Shown here: one piece after another, positions 32,501 to 45,053 of the stretch
Layout of the letters: the number at the start of each line of letters is the position of its first letter
Numbering within the stretch: position 1 is the first letter of the stretch
Assembly: GCA_009602725.1 (NCBI GenBank)
Contig: WELB01000057.1
Coordinates: 189,302-246,689 of the forward strand
Direction of reading: 5' to 3'
Origin: Spirogloea muscicola
Lineage: Eukaryota; Streptophyta; Zygnematophyceae; Spirogloeales; Spirogloeaceae
Length of the DNA: 57,388 bases
The notes under the pieces: model-generated
Told to the model about the DNA's origin: nothing
The model's database searches: none
Seen by the model: the letters and a program-made list of their open reading frames with translations, nothing else
Program-made: the position numbers and the translations under genes

Positions 32501-35500
32501 TCTCATCTGGAGGCTGCCACTTGCAAAGCGCAACATGCGCACCTACCCTCTGCCAGATGAGAGCAACAAGTCCATTCAAATGGTTAGCGCCCTTCTACTC
32601 CATCTTGTTCACAGCAGTGTTGGAAAACCAAGCAGCAACCCAACCAGTGACGGCAACCTTGGCGTTGTAGCTAGCCGTGACACCAGCCTATCGCCTGATG
32701 ACAACCTACTGGAGCCGGCTTTGGAAGTCTCAACATATTTCTGGAAGGCCATTCTACAGCGATGTGGTCATGTCAAAGCTCCAGAAGCATTTGAATCGAA
32801 GGCCATTGTGGAGAATCTTGTGAGGGACTTGCTCACGACATTTCATGTCCCCGAGTATCCCGGAACAGGATTGCTTTTGCAGGTACCAACAACCATTCTT
32901 CCGCTTCAAGCAAGCCATCCACAGTGCTTCAGGCACTTGTGGTGCTGCATGAGCAGAATACCACCTTACTTTTGTATCTACAGTCAATCCAGCCATAGTA
33001 AGGCATATTGCCCGATCTTACCTGGCTTGGCTGAGGCTGCATGATTGTTGTGGACAGGTACTTTGCATGCTTCTAGTTGGAGCGCAGGGCCTGCAAGCCA
33101 AGGATATTGCAATTCGCAGCATGGCTGTCGATGTCCTTGGAGCAATAGCAGCTCGCTTGAAAATGGATGCAGTGGTTGTATGCAAGGAGGCCTCCATATC
33201 TGCTGAAGAGGCGCTTCCTGACCTGAATGTGCTTGCTGCCAATGCTGAGAGTGCACCTTCTGGCACGGAGGTCAAGGAAAATGACCATCTTGCCGTCAAG
33301 GACAAATTTTACAATTTGCGGCTCACTTTGTTGAGGCACTTACAAGAAGTTTCACAAAGAGACAGCATGAGAAAGAGTGCCCAACGGTAGGCCTTACGCC
33401 TGTAAATGGGTATCAGCTGTCACCGTCATCCACCCTGCATGCAGAGGTTCCCTGCAACTTGTGCCTGCTATCCGTCTTATGATGACGTTTTGGATGTTGC
33501 AGCTTTTACGTCCTCCAGTGGCAACAGGAAGAGGCCATGTCTAACACAGAGGTGGCTCAACTTCTGCACGAGTTGCAGCAAGACTGCAATTCAATGAACA
33601 TGAAGGCAAACAGTGTGCCATTCTCACGAGACAGCTTGTGTCAAGGCGTGCAAGGACTTGATCAGAATTCCCCTCTAGCGAAAGGGATTGATCGCATCTT
33701 GGAGCGCCTCCTGGTGCAATTTCTTGTGTTTGTGATTCATGACATGATTGTGGGATGCTTGAGCCCTGGCATCAGACATCCAAGTGTCTGGCCCGATGTA
33801 TGCTAGGCCGCATGTGTTCTGCAAGACTTGCATGTTGTGGTCTGCAAGTCGTGCACATGCTGTTATCTATGAGCCATTCAAGCTTATTGATGCTAGAAGT
33901 TCTTGACGTTTGGTCTCATTCCACAACCTGCATTGCTGCTCAGAATATGCTCCAGGAGAATTCCGCCGCACTAAGAGCAAAGGCTCTGAAAGCGGTACAA
34001 TTTCAGCACAGCTCCTTCTCTGCATGCGCTGCGCATAGTGCTCTTTGAATGTCACAGTGACTCCTTGTTAAGGAGCACTCAGTATGCATGCACCGGTTTT
34101 GATGGTTGCCATCTGTGTCTTCGAAGGTCAGTCAAGAAGCTGAACGGTTCAATGTTTTTCCTGTCAGGTGAGCGCGGTCGTGGAAGTGGATCCTCTTGTT
34201 CTTGGTGATGAGAGGGTTCAGAGGGCAGTGGGAGGACGCTTCTTGGATTCCGCCATATCTGTTAGAGAGGCAGCTACTGACCTTGTGGGAAAGCACATTA
34301 TAGGATATCCTACCTTTGCCATCCAGGTATTGACAACCAGAAACTTCAGCATTGTCAGAGATGCAGCAAGAGTCACACATCTCTACAATGAAATTGTTCT
34401 GATTAGTTGACTGGATGCTTCGCAGTACTTTGACCGCGTAGTGGAGCGCATCATGGACACTGGCGTCAGTGTACGAAAAAGAGTTATCAAAATCATACGG
34501 GATATTTGTCTGCATCAGCCTAACTTTCCAAGGAAGGTTGAGGCTTGCAGGAAACTTATCACGCGGATCAATGATGAGGAGAAAAGCATTCAGGTGTGAT
34601 GCGCAAGAGCGTGTAGTCATGTCCAGTCTTATCCAGCATTGCATCAGCGTTTTGTTGGTGATGAGCAACCCTAGATGATTTCTCTGTTGATGAGAGTGTA
34701 TAATGATGAAACTTTCAAGAGCAACACTCCCCGGCATGTCCCTACATGCTTTTAGAAGTTATCATGACATGTCATGCTCCGAAGGTGACTGAAATGTTTG
34801 CTATACTAATCTACTCTTTGTGGTACATATCTACTGTCTTCAGGAGCTCGTTGCAAAAGTATTCTACGATCTCTGGTTCTCAGAGCCAGTCGTTAGTGCC
34901 CCTGATCAAGAAGCTGGGGAGCTAGAGAGCAAAACACAGCACATGGTTGAAGTACTGCGAGGACTGTCTAGTCATCAACCCCTCGTCACCATTATTCGGC
35001 GGAGCCTGATGCATGATAAATCTTCTCATCAGATGAAGGGCTGCAGCACAGAGTCAGGGCCCACACGGTTTCGCTGTGAGCAGATGTGCAAGTTTCTGTT
35101 GGAGAGCATCCTGAAGGTGCGGATACTGCCTGTGCTGCGACAGATTCATCAGGCAAAATGTACATGTCCTTCTATGCATTAATACATACATTACGACTGT
35201 GGCGTTTTTGTCCAGACCCCCCTCACTGGTCATCGAGATTGTCATGTCTCAGGCAGAAGAGAGTACCATCGAACAGGCTGATACACAGGCTTTGCCTTAT
35301 GTATCAGCTTTACATGCATTCTGCACAGTGGATGCTGCATTATGCTCCCCTTCTTCTGATCCTGCTCGATTTGTTCTTACTCTTCAGCCTTACTTGAAGC
35401 TTCAGGTATTGCGTGCTTCCCCAATGCCAATCAACGTCACTGTAAATTGCAATTAGATCCACACAGTGATGCCAATCTTGGGACTTCAGGGCTAGCTCTG

Positions 35501-38500
35501 GTAGCATGGCCTGTCTTGTGTGCTTGTTGCATTGGCAATGACAACATAGAGGCAGTCAAATGTTTAGGGTGTGCTCAGGCTTCATATGAAGATAGTCAGC
35601 GGCCTTCTGTGATGTGACTTGACAAGTCAACATGCAGGAGAGTGGAAAGGACACAGCTCAGCTTCTTCAGAGCATCTGCTACATAATTGACGAAGTCTTG
35701 CCCTTGATTCAACGACCTCCACAAAGCTTTGTGGAGGAGCTAGAGAAGGACCTCCGCTCATTGGTTGCCCGGCATCCATATCTGCTTGTGGTGCATGCCT
35801 GTATCAAGTGAGTATTTGGAGCACAACCCTTGTCTCAAGTTGGGAATATTTGTAAGCTGAGGATTTAACATCATCCGGATTTAGGTACCTGACTTCTCTT
35901 CAATTTTGCATGCAGATGCCTTTGCTCTCTTTGTCGTGTTGCCCAGACTGGGCTTGTCTCCTTTGACTTTCTGGTAGCTCGCTTCTTCAAGATTTTGGTC
36001 GACATGAAGCGTGATGAGAGTCTCCAAGAGGGTGATGAGAGGACATCACAGGCGAGTAGATGTCAGAGTAGATGTCAAGCCTACAGTGTACACCTGTTGT
36101 GCCAATACTTTGTTAGCATCTTATTGATGCTCTCAATGAGCTGACTGGTCATAATATTCAGCTTAGATATTGCGGCTCTCATGGCTTTCTTTGCGACAGC
36201 CTAAACCACAAATCCTAAACCCCTAAATCCTAAACCCGAAACCGGTATTGACGACGGCTCTATGGTAGTGAGGATCAGGCGAACCTGTACAATACCTGAC
36301 GTCTTCACAGATGGTGCACAGCTTTTGCTGACAAATGAGCCAAGGGCTTTGCACAATGTATTCAGAATTGCCAGAGGTGTCTCTTTGCACTTGGGCTACT
36401 CTGCCGATATGGAGCTGAGACAATAGAGAAGACAAAGGTCGCTGATTGCACGCTGGAAAGCATTGTAAAGCTGTTCTCTTTCTACCTGCAACACAAGGAC
36501 TTCAACATCAAAGCCAAAGCTCTCCAGGTTGCACCATTTTCAGTCTTTTCTCATAATCTGCAGCAGCCTCTACTTGTTTACATGTGTTCACTGCATGTGT
36601 CGTACTAGACACCTGACTCATGCATCAACAATTTTGCCAGGGTCTTGGATCCCTCTGCATTGCAAGACCAGCGATTTTCATGCGGAGGACGTCGATGTTT
36701 ATTATGAGAGCAACTCTTGCAGAACGTGCTGATGCAACTATGAAGGTACCTTGATAGAAGATGCACATTTGTCGCGCTCATGCAGCTCCTTGTGCTGAGA
36801 TTTTTGAAGTGAAGCTGCTTGTCGTTTCTCCTCATTGCATTCTGTGGCACACTCATTCTTTCAGATACAGACTCTCAAGATTCTCAGCGACTATCTTCAT
36901 GACTGGGAGGAAAAGATGGGTCTGGCTTTGGAGGAACCAGGCAAAGAAGATGATGATGACGTTTTTGCTTCTAGAGGTCCGGTTTCCATTGCTGCTGGCG
37001 CAGGCGACAGCAACGCCTGTGGAGGCATCGTGCAGCTGCATTGGGACAGCATCCTACGTTGCTGTCTTGACCTCAAAGCTGATGTCAGACAAGCAGCATT
37101 GAAGGTAAGTAACACATTTGATGTCATGGTGGAAAATGGGGATATCCTGGCAACTGCTATCTACCTGGCCAGGTCAACCAGGCGATGCAGACGACTGTAT
37201 ACTGCCTCTTCCAAGTGTGTTAGGAGTCTGAGTTCATCTAAATTGGTGCTCTGTGACCATGTATTTTGCAGGTTGTGGAGATGGCTCTTCGACATGGATT
37301 GATACATCCGATGTCGAGCATCCCCACGCTTGTTGCTATGGAAGTCGATTCTGTCGAGTCAAACTATAAGCTCGCTCACCAACTTCTCTCGCAGATTAGT
37401 AACAAGTATGTCACTCTTTTACCTGACTTACAGTGCTCAGTCGTCAAATGCTTGTTTTGGCAGTGTCAATATAAATTGAATTTTCCTCCTGATGCATGTG
37501 CATTCAAAAACCTTCATGGATGGATGAATCAATCTATTTTCGTGTCACTGTTCAAGTGGATAGGTTAAGAACTTTTGAGGTGATTGACAAAATGTACAGG
37601 TATCCTGACTTCTTTGAGACCCGTCTGGGGGAGGGCTTACAACTCTCCTTTGCATTTCTTGAGGGCGCTGGCTTTGGAGTCCCGTCATCTGGCAAAAATA
37701 TGAGTAGTGAGCAGAGTGAACAGCATCTCAGTAAAGCATTGCAGGGCATGTCCCGCGTATACAAGCTCATCAGCAGCTCCCGAACTTCAAGAAATAAATT
37801 TATGTCCTCGATCATCCGCAGATACGATTTAGGAGCCTTGAGCTCCCACTCAACACCTCTCAACATTTCTTTTCTTGTGTAAGTGGCAAGTCACAAGTCA
37901 AACTTAAGCCTAGCATGTATAGCAAGATGAGTGGCCCTCCATCATAGCGTGTCTGAAGTGCTGACTTGTGAGGTGGATTGTGAAGTCAAAAGGCATGTGG
38001 AGCTGTACCAGATCAGTCTGTATGTGCAGTGTGTACCGGGGGTGCCAAAGGAACCCATTTGTGCTTGCAGCAGCTTGGTGCTTATCTGCACTACTAAATA
38101 TCCTGCTGACATATTCTTATTGCAGATATTGTTCCAAAGTCCTGGCCTCTCTACCCTTTGGTCTACCAGATGAGCCCCTGTATTTAGTCCATGCAGCAAA
38201 TCGTCTCGTCCAGCTCCGTGGTGGTCCACTGCAAGCAGAACTGAACTACATGCTCAAGGATGGCCCGCTGGAAGAGGCAGCAGGTGCTGCATTTGAAGTA
38301 ACGCCAGAAAGGGCTGCTGAGAGGAATGAAGCTCACAGTGAGGAAGAGGGTGCAGCCACATCTGGGAGCAGATTGACATTGATTGAGGAGCCTCAGCTTC
38401 AGGATCTAAATGAAAGCATCCGAGGCAGGTTGAAGGTATGACCGAGCCACATCAATCTGCACATAATCTCATGAAAATAACTGTTTGTTGAGGTGGTGTT

Positions 38501-39502
38501 AGTCTCCTCAGTCTTCCAGTTATCTAGTGGTGTTGCTGCTGTAGGCCTTGAGGCATCTTGTAAAGTCAAGCATACGCTTCTGCTGCAGGCAAATTGTGTA
38601 TACTCTGCAGTGCTCTCTTTGCTACTCCTGCTGAAGCGACACATCAAGCTTGCCTATGGCCTGACTGATGCACGTTGCCAAGTAAGGAGAATTCATACAA
38701 CATCAAAGCACTACGCTTGTGCATTGCGGGTTGGCTCATCAGAGGTGTTGAGCCGGCATGCTCCTTGCCTGCATGTGAACAATGGTAGAATATTCCTCTT
38801 CGATCTTCTTGCAGCCATCCACAATGCTCGCTTAATTATACCTGACTCTGAACCGTGTGACTCTTCTCAGTCCTACTCGCTGCTAGAGCAGATTAAGCAA
38901 GGAGAGACGCTCTTTCGCCAGGAGGGCTCTGCAGCATTTAGCACCAGCACTGCGGTGCTGGAGCAGCCCGTCACAGTACGGCAGGCAGTCCGCCAATGCC
39001 AGGTAAGGTGCTGCAGTGTTTTGAGTGCTTCTGTGTATATAGTCGTGCTTCTCCAAGCGCTCTTCTTCTCTTTAATCCTCCATCTTGTGGGCTCTGATGT
39101 TCGCAAATGCACTCCCATCTGCTGAAGGTATTCATGAGGCTACTGGAGGACGACTCTGGAGCCGATTTTGACTATGGTGGATCACCTCAAAGGCCTCGGA
39201 GCAACCGCCAGGCCGTGGCTACGCCGGTGGCACATGCGCAGGAGCCCCCCAGTGGTGGCATGGAGGAGGGTGCTACAGGCATCAGGCCACTGCCGCATCA
39301 GCCCGTGCTCGCACGAACATCGTATCGTCGGCAGAGCGCGCCTCTGCCAGGAGGCCTGCGCGTGCTCTCGCCTGAGGAGGACAGCGAACCAGGCGGCCAA
39401 GACTCGGAGTATCAAGCGGCAGAGCCGCAGGCGAAGGTGAGGGGTAGAGGCAGTGCAAAGGCGGTAGCTCAGCGGAAGCGGCCAAGCAAGCGCTCCATGT
39501 GA
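29508..39502 (+). CDS. SCC2: Cohesin loader SCC2/Nipped-B, 28 exons
   Basis: HEAT-repeat protein that, with SCC4/MAU2, loads cohesin on chromatin. Exons: 29508-29743, 29872-29978, 30139-30281, 30526-30658, 30820-31061, 31250-31342, 31519-31633, 31794-31881, 32077-32263, 32448-32882, 33058-33386, 33503-33713, 33944-33994, 34168-34326, 34426-34593, 34844-35116, 35253-35405, 35638-35807, 35916-36051, 36375-36527, 36641-36745, 36865-37104, 37272-37405, 37600-37878, 38126-38435, 38589-38681, 38871-39002, 39128-39502. Joined in frame: 1749 residues. Family blocks: [111 protein letters not shown]. The PHD finger I recall in Arabidopsis SCC2 is not seen. Intron 19 uses a GC donor. The tail is basic. 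Confidence 0.92.
30467..30520 (+). repeat. SINE-like remnant at the end of SCC2 intron 3
   Basis: CTTGGCTGGCTTCCACAGCC followed by TATCAGCAAGCGC matches the SINE-like copies near 188 and 11459. It ends a few bases before the acceptor at 30525. Confidence 0.45.
36200..36243 (+). repeat. Degenerate telomere-like (CCCTAAA)n tract in SCC2 intron 19
   Basis: Five imperfect units of CCTAAAcc/CCCTAAA type lie inside the intron between exons 19 and 20. It matches the plant-type telomere repeat but is short and diverged. Confidence 0.75.
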
Positions 39503-39859
39503 GAGCCCACTGTGAGAGCCCAACTGTGAGAGCTCAAGCCAGCCACAAATCCCTGGCCACCTTGCCCACCTTGCCACACCCCTGCTCTCCCTTGCTTGCC
39601 TTTCCGCCCTCCCCCCTCCCGCCCACGCCCCCCAGTTATAATCTGGTAGCAAAGGAGAGCCACCTGTGGCGGCGTGGTGCGCATATTGGGTGTTACATTC
39701 TTTCATTCTTTTCAGCTTTTCTGCTGCTGCAATGTGCACTTTCTCGCTTCACGCACAGTAACAAATCGCTACAATCATACGGCCTGAGGCTGTATGATGA
39801 GATTGGCCCTCTCCGACACAATGCGAGAGCTGCGTAAGCCAGTCCGATTGTCAAGCTCT
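39503..39859. other. SCC2/SAS10 convergent intergenic region
   Basis: 357 bp between two stop codons. A 14-bp unit containing TGTGAGAGC is repeated three times at about 39498-39539; the first unit includes the SCC2 stop codon. A pyrimidine-rich stretch follows (about 39555-39635). No other feature seen. Confidence 0.5.
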
Positions 39860-42800
39860 TCAGCGCATACGAATGCTTCGGCTGAGCCCCGACTTGATGC
39901 CCGTAGCCTCGCCACCGTAGGGCGCTCTCTGCGGCCGGGCCTCCCGCACTTGGCCGCCTCGCCTCACCACCGCCTTGGCGTGTGCAAGCTGCAGAAGAGA
40001 GCTTGGCAGTTGGCGTGAGCTGTCACAAAGAGAGTTTTCTTGCAGTTGGGACGTGCCTGCAATACTTCAATAGAAAAAGGTGGCACTAACTTTGTGCGCT
40101 GATGGGTACTCAGGAATGCAGTGCCAGAGTGAAATAAGAAGCTAGCTTTACCTTATACTTCTTGCGTGGATTCTTGGTGAGCTTCTTTCGATGCGGCGTT
40201 AACCCCCGGTTCTTCTCAATCTGGTGAGCAGGTTTATCAGCACGTGACACACAAGCTTGTATCAGACTTAGGGAGCCATGGCATTGCCCTTGCTGCAAAA
40301 TATGATGCTGTTTGCAATCTGCAGGGCCTCATGCGCAAGCTGTGGTGCAGTACATGTCCTCGTTGCTCGCGGGCGCTTCGGCACCGAAGAGCAGCAAAGC
40401 TCATCTCTCAAGAGTTCAGCATAAACTACCGGAGTCACAAAGCTTTACCTGATATGAGATGTTCCGCTTGCCATCAACCTCGCTGTCCTCGGCAGGCGTT
40501 ATCATAGCTGGTTCGCCCCTTCCATACTTGGCGGCCTTGGCGGCTATGTTAGCAGCCCGCCGCTCCTTAGCTGCCGCGTAAAACTCGTCCTCGCCATCAT
40601 CTCCCGAGTCGCGGCCCCCGTCGTTGCCCTCCCCATTGTCATCCTCAAGAGCGTCGTCCTCGCGACCTCCTGCACCCGAGCCCCTTCGTAAGGCTTGAAC
40701 CTCTGCATGCCTCCTTCGCAACCCCAGGTCCTCCCTCACTGGGAGGTCTGCATCCCCTGATAGTGCCTGACACGCAAGAAAGCACGGGGATACAGTCAAT
40801 ATACCTTCTCTCAATATACCTCAGCTGTCAAGAAGGAAGCAAGCAGCTGTCAGCTTTGCAAGTGCGCTTGCCCACGCCCTCACTGACACCAGTTGCTGGC
40901 CTGGTGGGTAACCACAGGAACTCTCAGAAAGAGGCTGCCAAGGTGACTTGCGAGCTGAACAAAGTGGCCACAAGGACTGACTGCAAAACGCCCCAGAATT
41001 TCTGGCCTGGACCAATGCAGCCAACGGAAGCCCAGCATCTGCTTGGTCGCCCCAGCTTGATACGCGACAACTGCGCGCCTCTTGGCAACACAGTCTGAAG
41101 ATGATGGGCTTGATTTTGAGCTAGAAGGCAGAGAATGGGAGTGTAGGCCACACCTTAGCCTTCTTGGACGGGCGCCCGGCCTCTGCGATAGCCTCCGACA
41201 GGCGCCGCGGACGCAGTAGGTCCCGGGGAGGTCCGCTGGCAGTGCCGGCGCTGGCATCATCGTCCATGCCCACCAGGCCAGCCACGTCTTCGTTGAAGTC
41301 GTCCATCATGCCCGCCAGGCTGTGCAGGAGTGTGGTGAAGCAGTAAGATCAGTCCATGCGACAAAGCTGAGGTTGAGCTCATACTCATGAGGGGAGGCAT
41401 TGTTGTCTCCGTTTCTCCTGTTCAGAGCCTTGCATGCCAGCTGCTGATGCACTTTAACTTCAGCATTAGTAGGCGCTTAGCTGCATAGCACAACAGGGAG
41501 ACGGAGTGAGCAAAATCATACCCGCTCGAAGGGCGCTTGAGGGCCTTCAGTCGCCGACGCTCTTCGCGAGAGAGCGGCACGCGTGCAAACATGTCCACCT
41601 CCGCCTCTGCACGCTGCTGCAGCCGGTCCAGCTCCCGCTGCCGCTGCCGGTCCTCAGCACCAACGAGTGGCCGCACCTGAACACGTTTCTCAATTGACAT
41701 TGTCAGACAGCAACCTACTTGCTCGTTAGGAGACGACTGCACAGGCCTGCCTGTGGCCTGCCACCTGCGGGACAACTTCATCCACGATACTTGCACAAGC
41801 AGTTACACGCAAAGGATACGGGCAGTCCAAAACATGGTACATGAACATGTGTCACGGAAAGCTCCAGCGCCTCACAGTGCCGGCCATCACTTTCAGACCC
41901 CTGCAGCATACCTCCTCGGGCCGGCCCTCCAGCTCCTCAGCAAGCTCCTGAACATACGAGCTGCGGGCGGCGCGTCGCCGGTCCCTCTCCATTCGCGTCT
42001 GCGCACGGCGGTCTCTGGCCCGCCCTGGGCCGTCCTCGTCGCCCATCATTGCGGAGGCCAGCATAGGCGGCTTGTACACACCTCCATTTTCCTGTGATAC
42101 ATGACCACCAGTCACCAACAGTGTGCCGCCTGACATGCAAATGTGCTGCCTGACAAGCCTACACTGCTGGGCTCGCCACTCGGGTCATCACCGTTCAAGG
42201 CCACAAAAGCTTTGGACCTTGAACAAGAAGTGTGCCCACTCAAGCAACTGCACTGTGTGCTATGACGAACACGCTGACAAGTGCATGGCGAGTGATCACT
42301 CAGCGCAGCCAGATAGCATGCCGAGCATCCTCGTGGGGCAAACATTGACGCACCTCGGTGGCCGCCTGGTCAATCTTGGATACAAGTAGGTCCGGGTGGG
42401 GTCGGAACTGGAGCTCGTCGTCCTCCGCTGTAGGCCTGGTTGCACCTTGGCCATCTTCCACCTTGGCGGCCTGGAGCAGTCGCTCCACCTGGTACTGTAG
42501 CCTCTTGTCGATTGGCCGCGTCTGCAGTGATGCCGCCAAGCGACACAGCACCCGCATGACAACATCAACGACTCAGGGCTTGCTCAGGCCTTGCGGCCTT
42601 GCAAAGGCAGTAGTGAGATTACAAGCGACTACGTAAAACCACGTAAATCGTCGTCGTCCATGTCAAGCAGAGACAGGGGAGCCTGCAGACGGCTGGTGCA
42701 GGCCTCTCTGATGGTGCCCAAGTGGCAAGAATGTAACCTTCTCGAGGAAGAGGCGGAGCTCGACGAGCCGCGAGATGACGGGGTGGTCTCGCACAGAGCG

Positions 42801-45053
42801 GCCCTCCGACTTCAGCAGCAGGTAGAATACGATGCACTGGCAGTAGGCAAGCAGCAGCAAGCGCTTGGCCTCCAGGTACCCCAGCCCGCCCGCCGTGGCG
42901 TGCTCCCCACTGCGTACCTGCTAGCACTAGAGCTGTATCAGAGGCAGCCCTGATGGCCAAAATCTCGCCCACAACACATCAATGTGTTGCTGGCTTGATG
43001 ACGGCCACTTTAGTAAATTGGCCTCATTTCATATCAATCTGACTGCAAGTCTCTCTGCTATGCACCAAGCCTGACCTCGTCATGAGCAATAGCACTAAAC
43101 TTATCTGTATGTCGACTGAGAGACGGTGTGAGGACAACATTATTGGCAAGTGCAAGGCCTTGCCGTGACTTACAGTATTAATAAGCACCAAAGCGCAATC
43201 TAGCGTGCAGTCTCTGATTAACATTGTGTATTGGTAATCACTAAATCTCTAGTTGATGCCGGAGAGTTTGACTTTGTAACAGCCCCACTGGCAAGGAAAC
43301 AGCTCTGCAGTGCCCGCAAATCACAGGGCACGGGACCGTGCTAAGACAACTTAGCCTGCCCGATGATCACAACTTCAGGGACGCGAAGGGCAGTGCCCTA
43401 CCCGCTCAAGAAGGGGCTGCACGCGGGTGCGTAGCTCATCCAGGCTCTCGCGCAGCTCACCGAGCAGGCCCACCAGCTCCGGCGCGTCGCTGCGGAGGTT
43501 ACCATGGCCACCACAGCCGTCAAGCTCCCACGTTGCAGTACATTGGCAGCGGCGGCAGCGGGCTTAGTAGAAGCTGCACCTCATGACGACCTCCATGCGC
43601 TCCTGCTCGGTCAGCAACGTGGGGTCCTTCTCAACACGCTCCGATGCTGTTGCCAACTTTGGAGCTCCGCCGCCATTCGCTGATTTTACGGCGGCCCCGG
43701 TGCGCTCCAGCGTGTACAGCACGTCTTGCAAGGACTGCTCACTGCCGGCCACTGTGGCAGCAGCGCCGCCCTTGCCACTCCCTCGGCCGCCATCATCGAT
43801 GTCCTCCTCGTCCTCGCCGAGCTCGAAGTCCTCAGGGCGCAGCCGCGCAGCTGCACGGCGCTGCAGCCGCCGCACCTCCGCCTCCTCCTCTGCCGGCGCC
43901 TCCTCGTCGCTCGACTGCAGCTGCATCACAGAGCCGCAGCACACCGCCGCTTGCTGTGAACAATCCAATGCATAGCCGCAGGAGAGCATGGACGTGGGCG
44001 TCACCAGACAGCGGCGGTCACAACACCGGCAGCCCAGATGTAGCACCTCAAAGTCCACGTTGTCGGCGCTGTAGTACGCTTGCTTGCGGCGGCCCCAGGC
44101 AGCCGCGCCTCCTGCTCCGGCCCCCTCCTCCCCTCCCCCCTCCACCCCTTCCTCTGCGTCCTCGCCGCCCTCCTCGTCGCTCTCGAGTGCCGCGCCGCCG
44201 GCCCGCTGCCGCATGAACCTCGCCTGCTTCGCCACTGCAGAGACAGAGATGCGACTCAGCCAGGGATTTGGGGTTTAAGGTTTACCTACAGAAGCCACTG
44301 CAACTATAAGCCCCAGGCTGAGAGGAGGACGGAAGCACTCACGCTTGGCTGCGAACCCGTTGAGCTCCGCCTTGTCCTCCTCGTCGTCGTCATCCCCCTC
44401 ATCGTCTTCATCATCCTCCTCGTCGTCCTCGTCGTCCTCGTCCTGGCCCTGCACTACCGAACACTGACAAGTATCAGCACGACATACAATTTGGGCCTTA
44501 CTTAATAATTCAGAAAATGCATACAATCTCTGGCGCACGGCAGCGTCTCAGGGCACTGAGCTTCGTAACAGCTGTCACTGATACCACCGCCCAATCTGCT
44601 GATACGTGCCCAGCTACCTGTATAGCGAAGACCTCCTCGTCCGCGGCGGCCTCGTCGTCCGATGAGCCTGGCCATGGCAGCGCGGCGGCGGGCCGTCACA
44701 GGCGGCCCAAAGGGGGACGTCTTCGTGCAGAGGCCGCAGCGGCGGCGGCTGCAGCCGCAGAGGCTGCGGCGGCGGGCGGGGTGGCTCACTGCCGTCGCCG
44801 TCGCCGTCGAGGCTGAGAGGCAGCTTGTCGCGCTGGCTGTGGACTGCGGCGCGCGGGGCGGACCGGAGCGAAAGCCGTCAGCCATGCTCGACGCCGCGCA
44901 CCGAGGGCCGACGGTCCTCGGAGCTCAGCGGCGTGCGGCGGCCCGAGCGCGGCGGACGNNNNNNNNNNNNNNNNNNNNNNNNNNNNNNNNNNNNNNNNNN
45001 NNGCCGCCGCCTTGGCGGCCGCGCCCGCGGCGCGACGCCGCGGCGCGGGCCAT
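39860..45053 (-). CDS. SAS10: SAS10/UTP3, U3 snoRNP and small-subunit processome protein
   Basis: Nucleolar factor for 18S rRNA processing. Supported exons after the first: 44843-44790, 44667-44618, 44448-44343, 44234-44047, 43920-43580, 43489-43402, 42917-42738, 42521-42354, 42091-41912, 41676-41522, 41319-41154, 40766-40449, 40220-40152, 39988-39860, all in frame. Blocks: acidic N-terminal tracts, GRRKQAYYSADNVDFE, MSDAPELVGLLGELRESLDE (start of the Sas10/Utp3/C1D domain), YLEAKRLLLLAYCQ, HPVISRLVELRLFLEK, GVYKPP, GKRNISYQIEKNRGLTPHRK with KLTKNPRKKYK, and the family ending YGGEATGIKSGLSRS. The start is tentative: ATG at 45053 opens a basic MARAAASRRGRGR run that enters a 44-N gap (44959-45002), so exon 1 and its donor cannot be defined. 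Confidence 0.88.
44262..44286 (-). repeat. Telomere-like motif in a SAS10 intron
   Basis: Plus strand TTTGGGGTTTAAGGTTTACC, a degenerate TTTAGGG-type pair of units, inside the 108-bp intron 44342-44235. Confidence 0.4.
44959..45002. other. Assembly gap of 44 N
   Basis: Undetermined bases in a very GC-rich stretch within or next to the first exon of SAS10. Confidence 1.

Noticed and set aside
32883-33057. Extra SCC2 exon in intron 10 (open, protein-like stretch before exon 11)
   Set aside because: Exon 10 joins exon 11 directly in frame and in line with the plant SCC2 alignment; the extra stretch would need a different phase.
36200-36243. True telomere or chromosome end
   Set aside because: The tract is short, degenerate and inside an intron with coding exons on both sides.
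43564-44216. Plus-strand Ala/Pro/Ser-rich frames opposite SAS10
   Set aside because: They are antisense shadows of acidic SAS10 exons.
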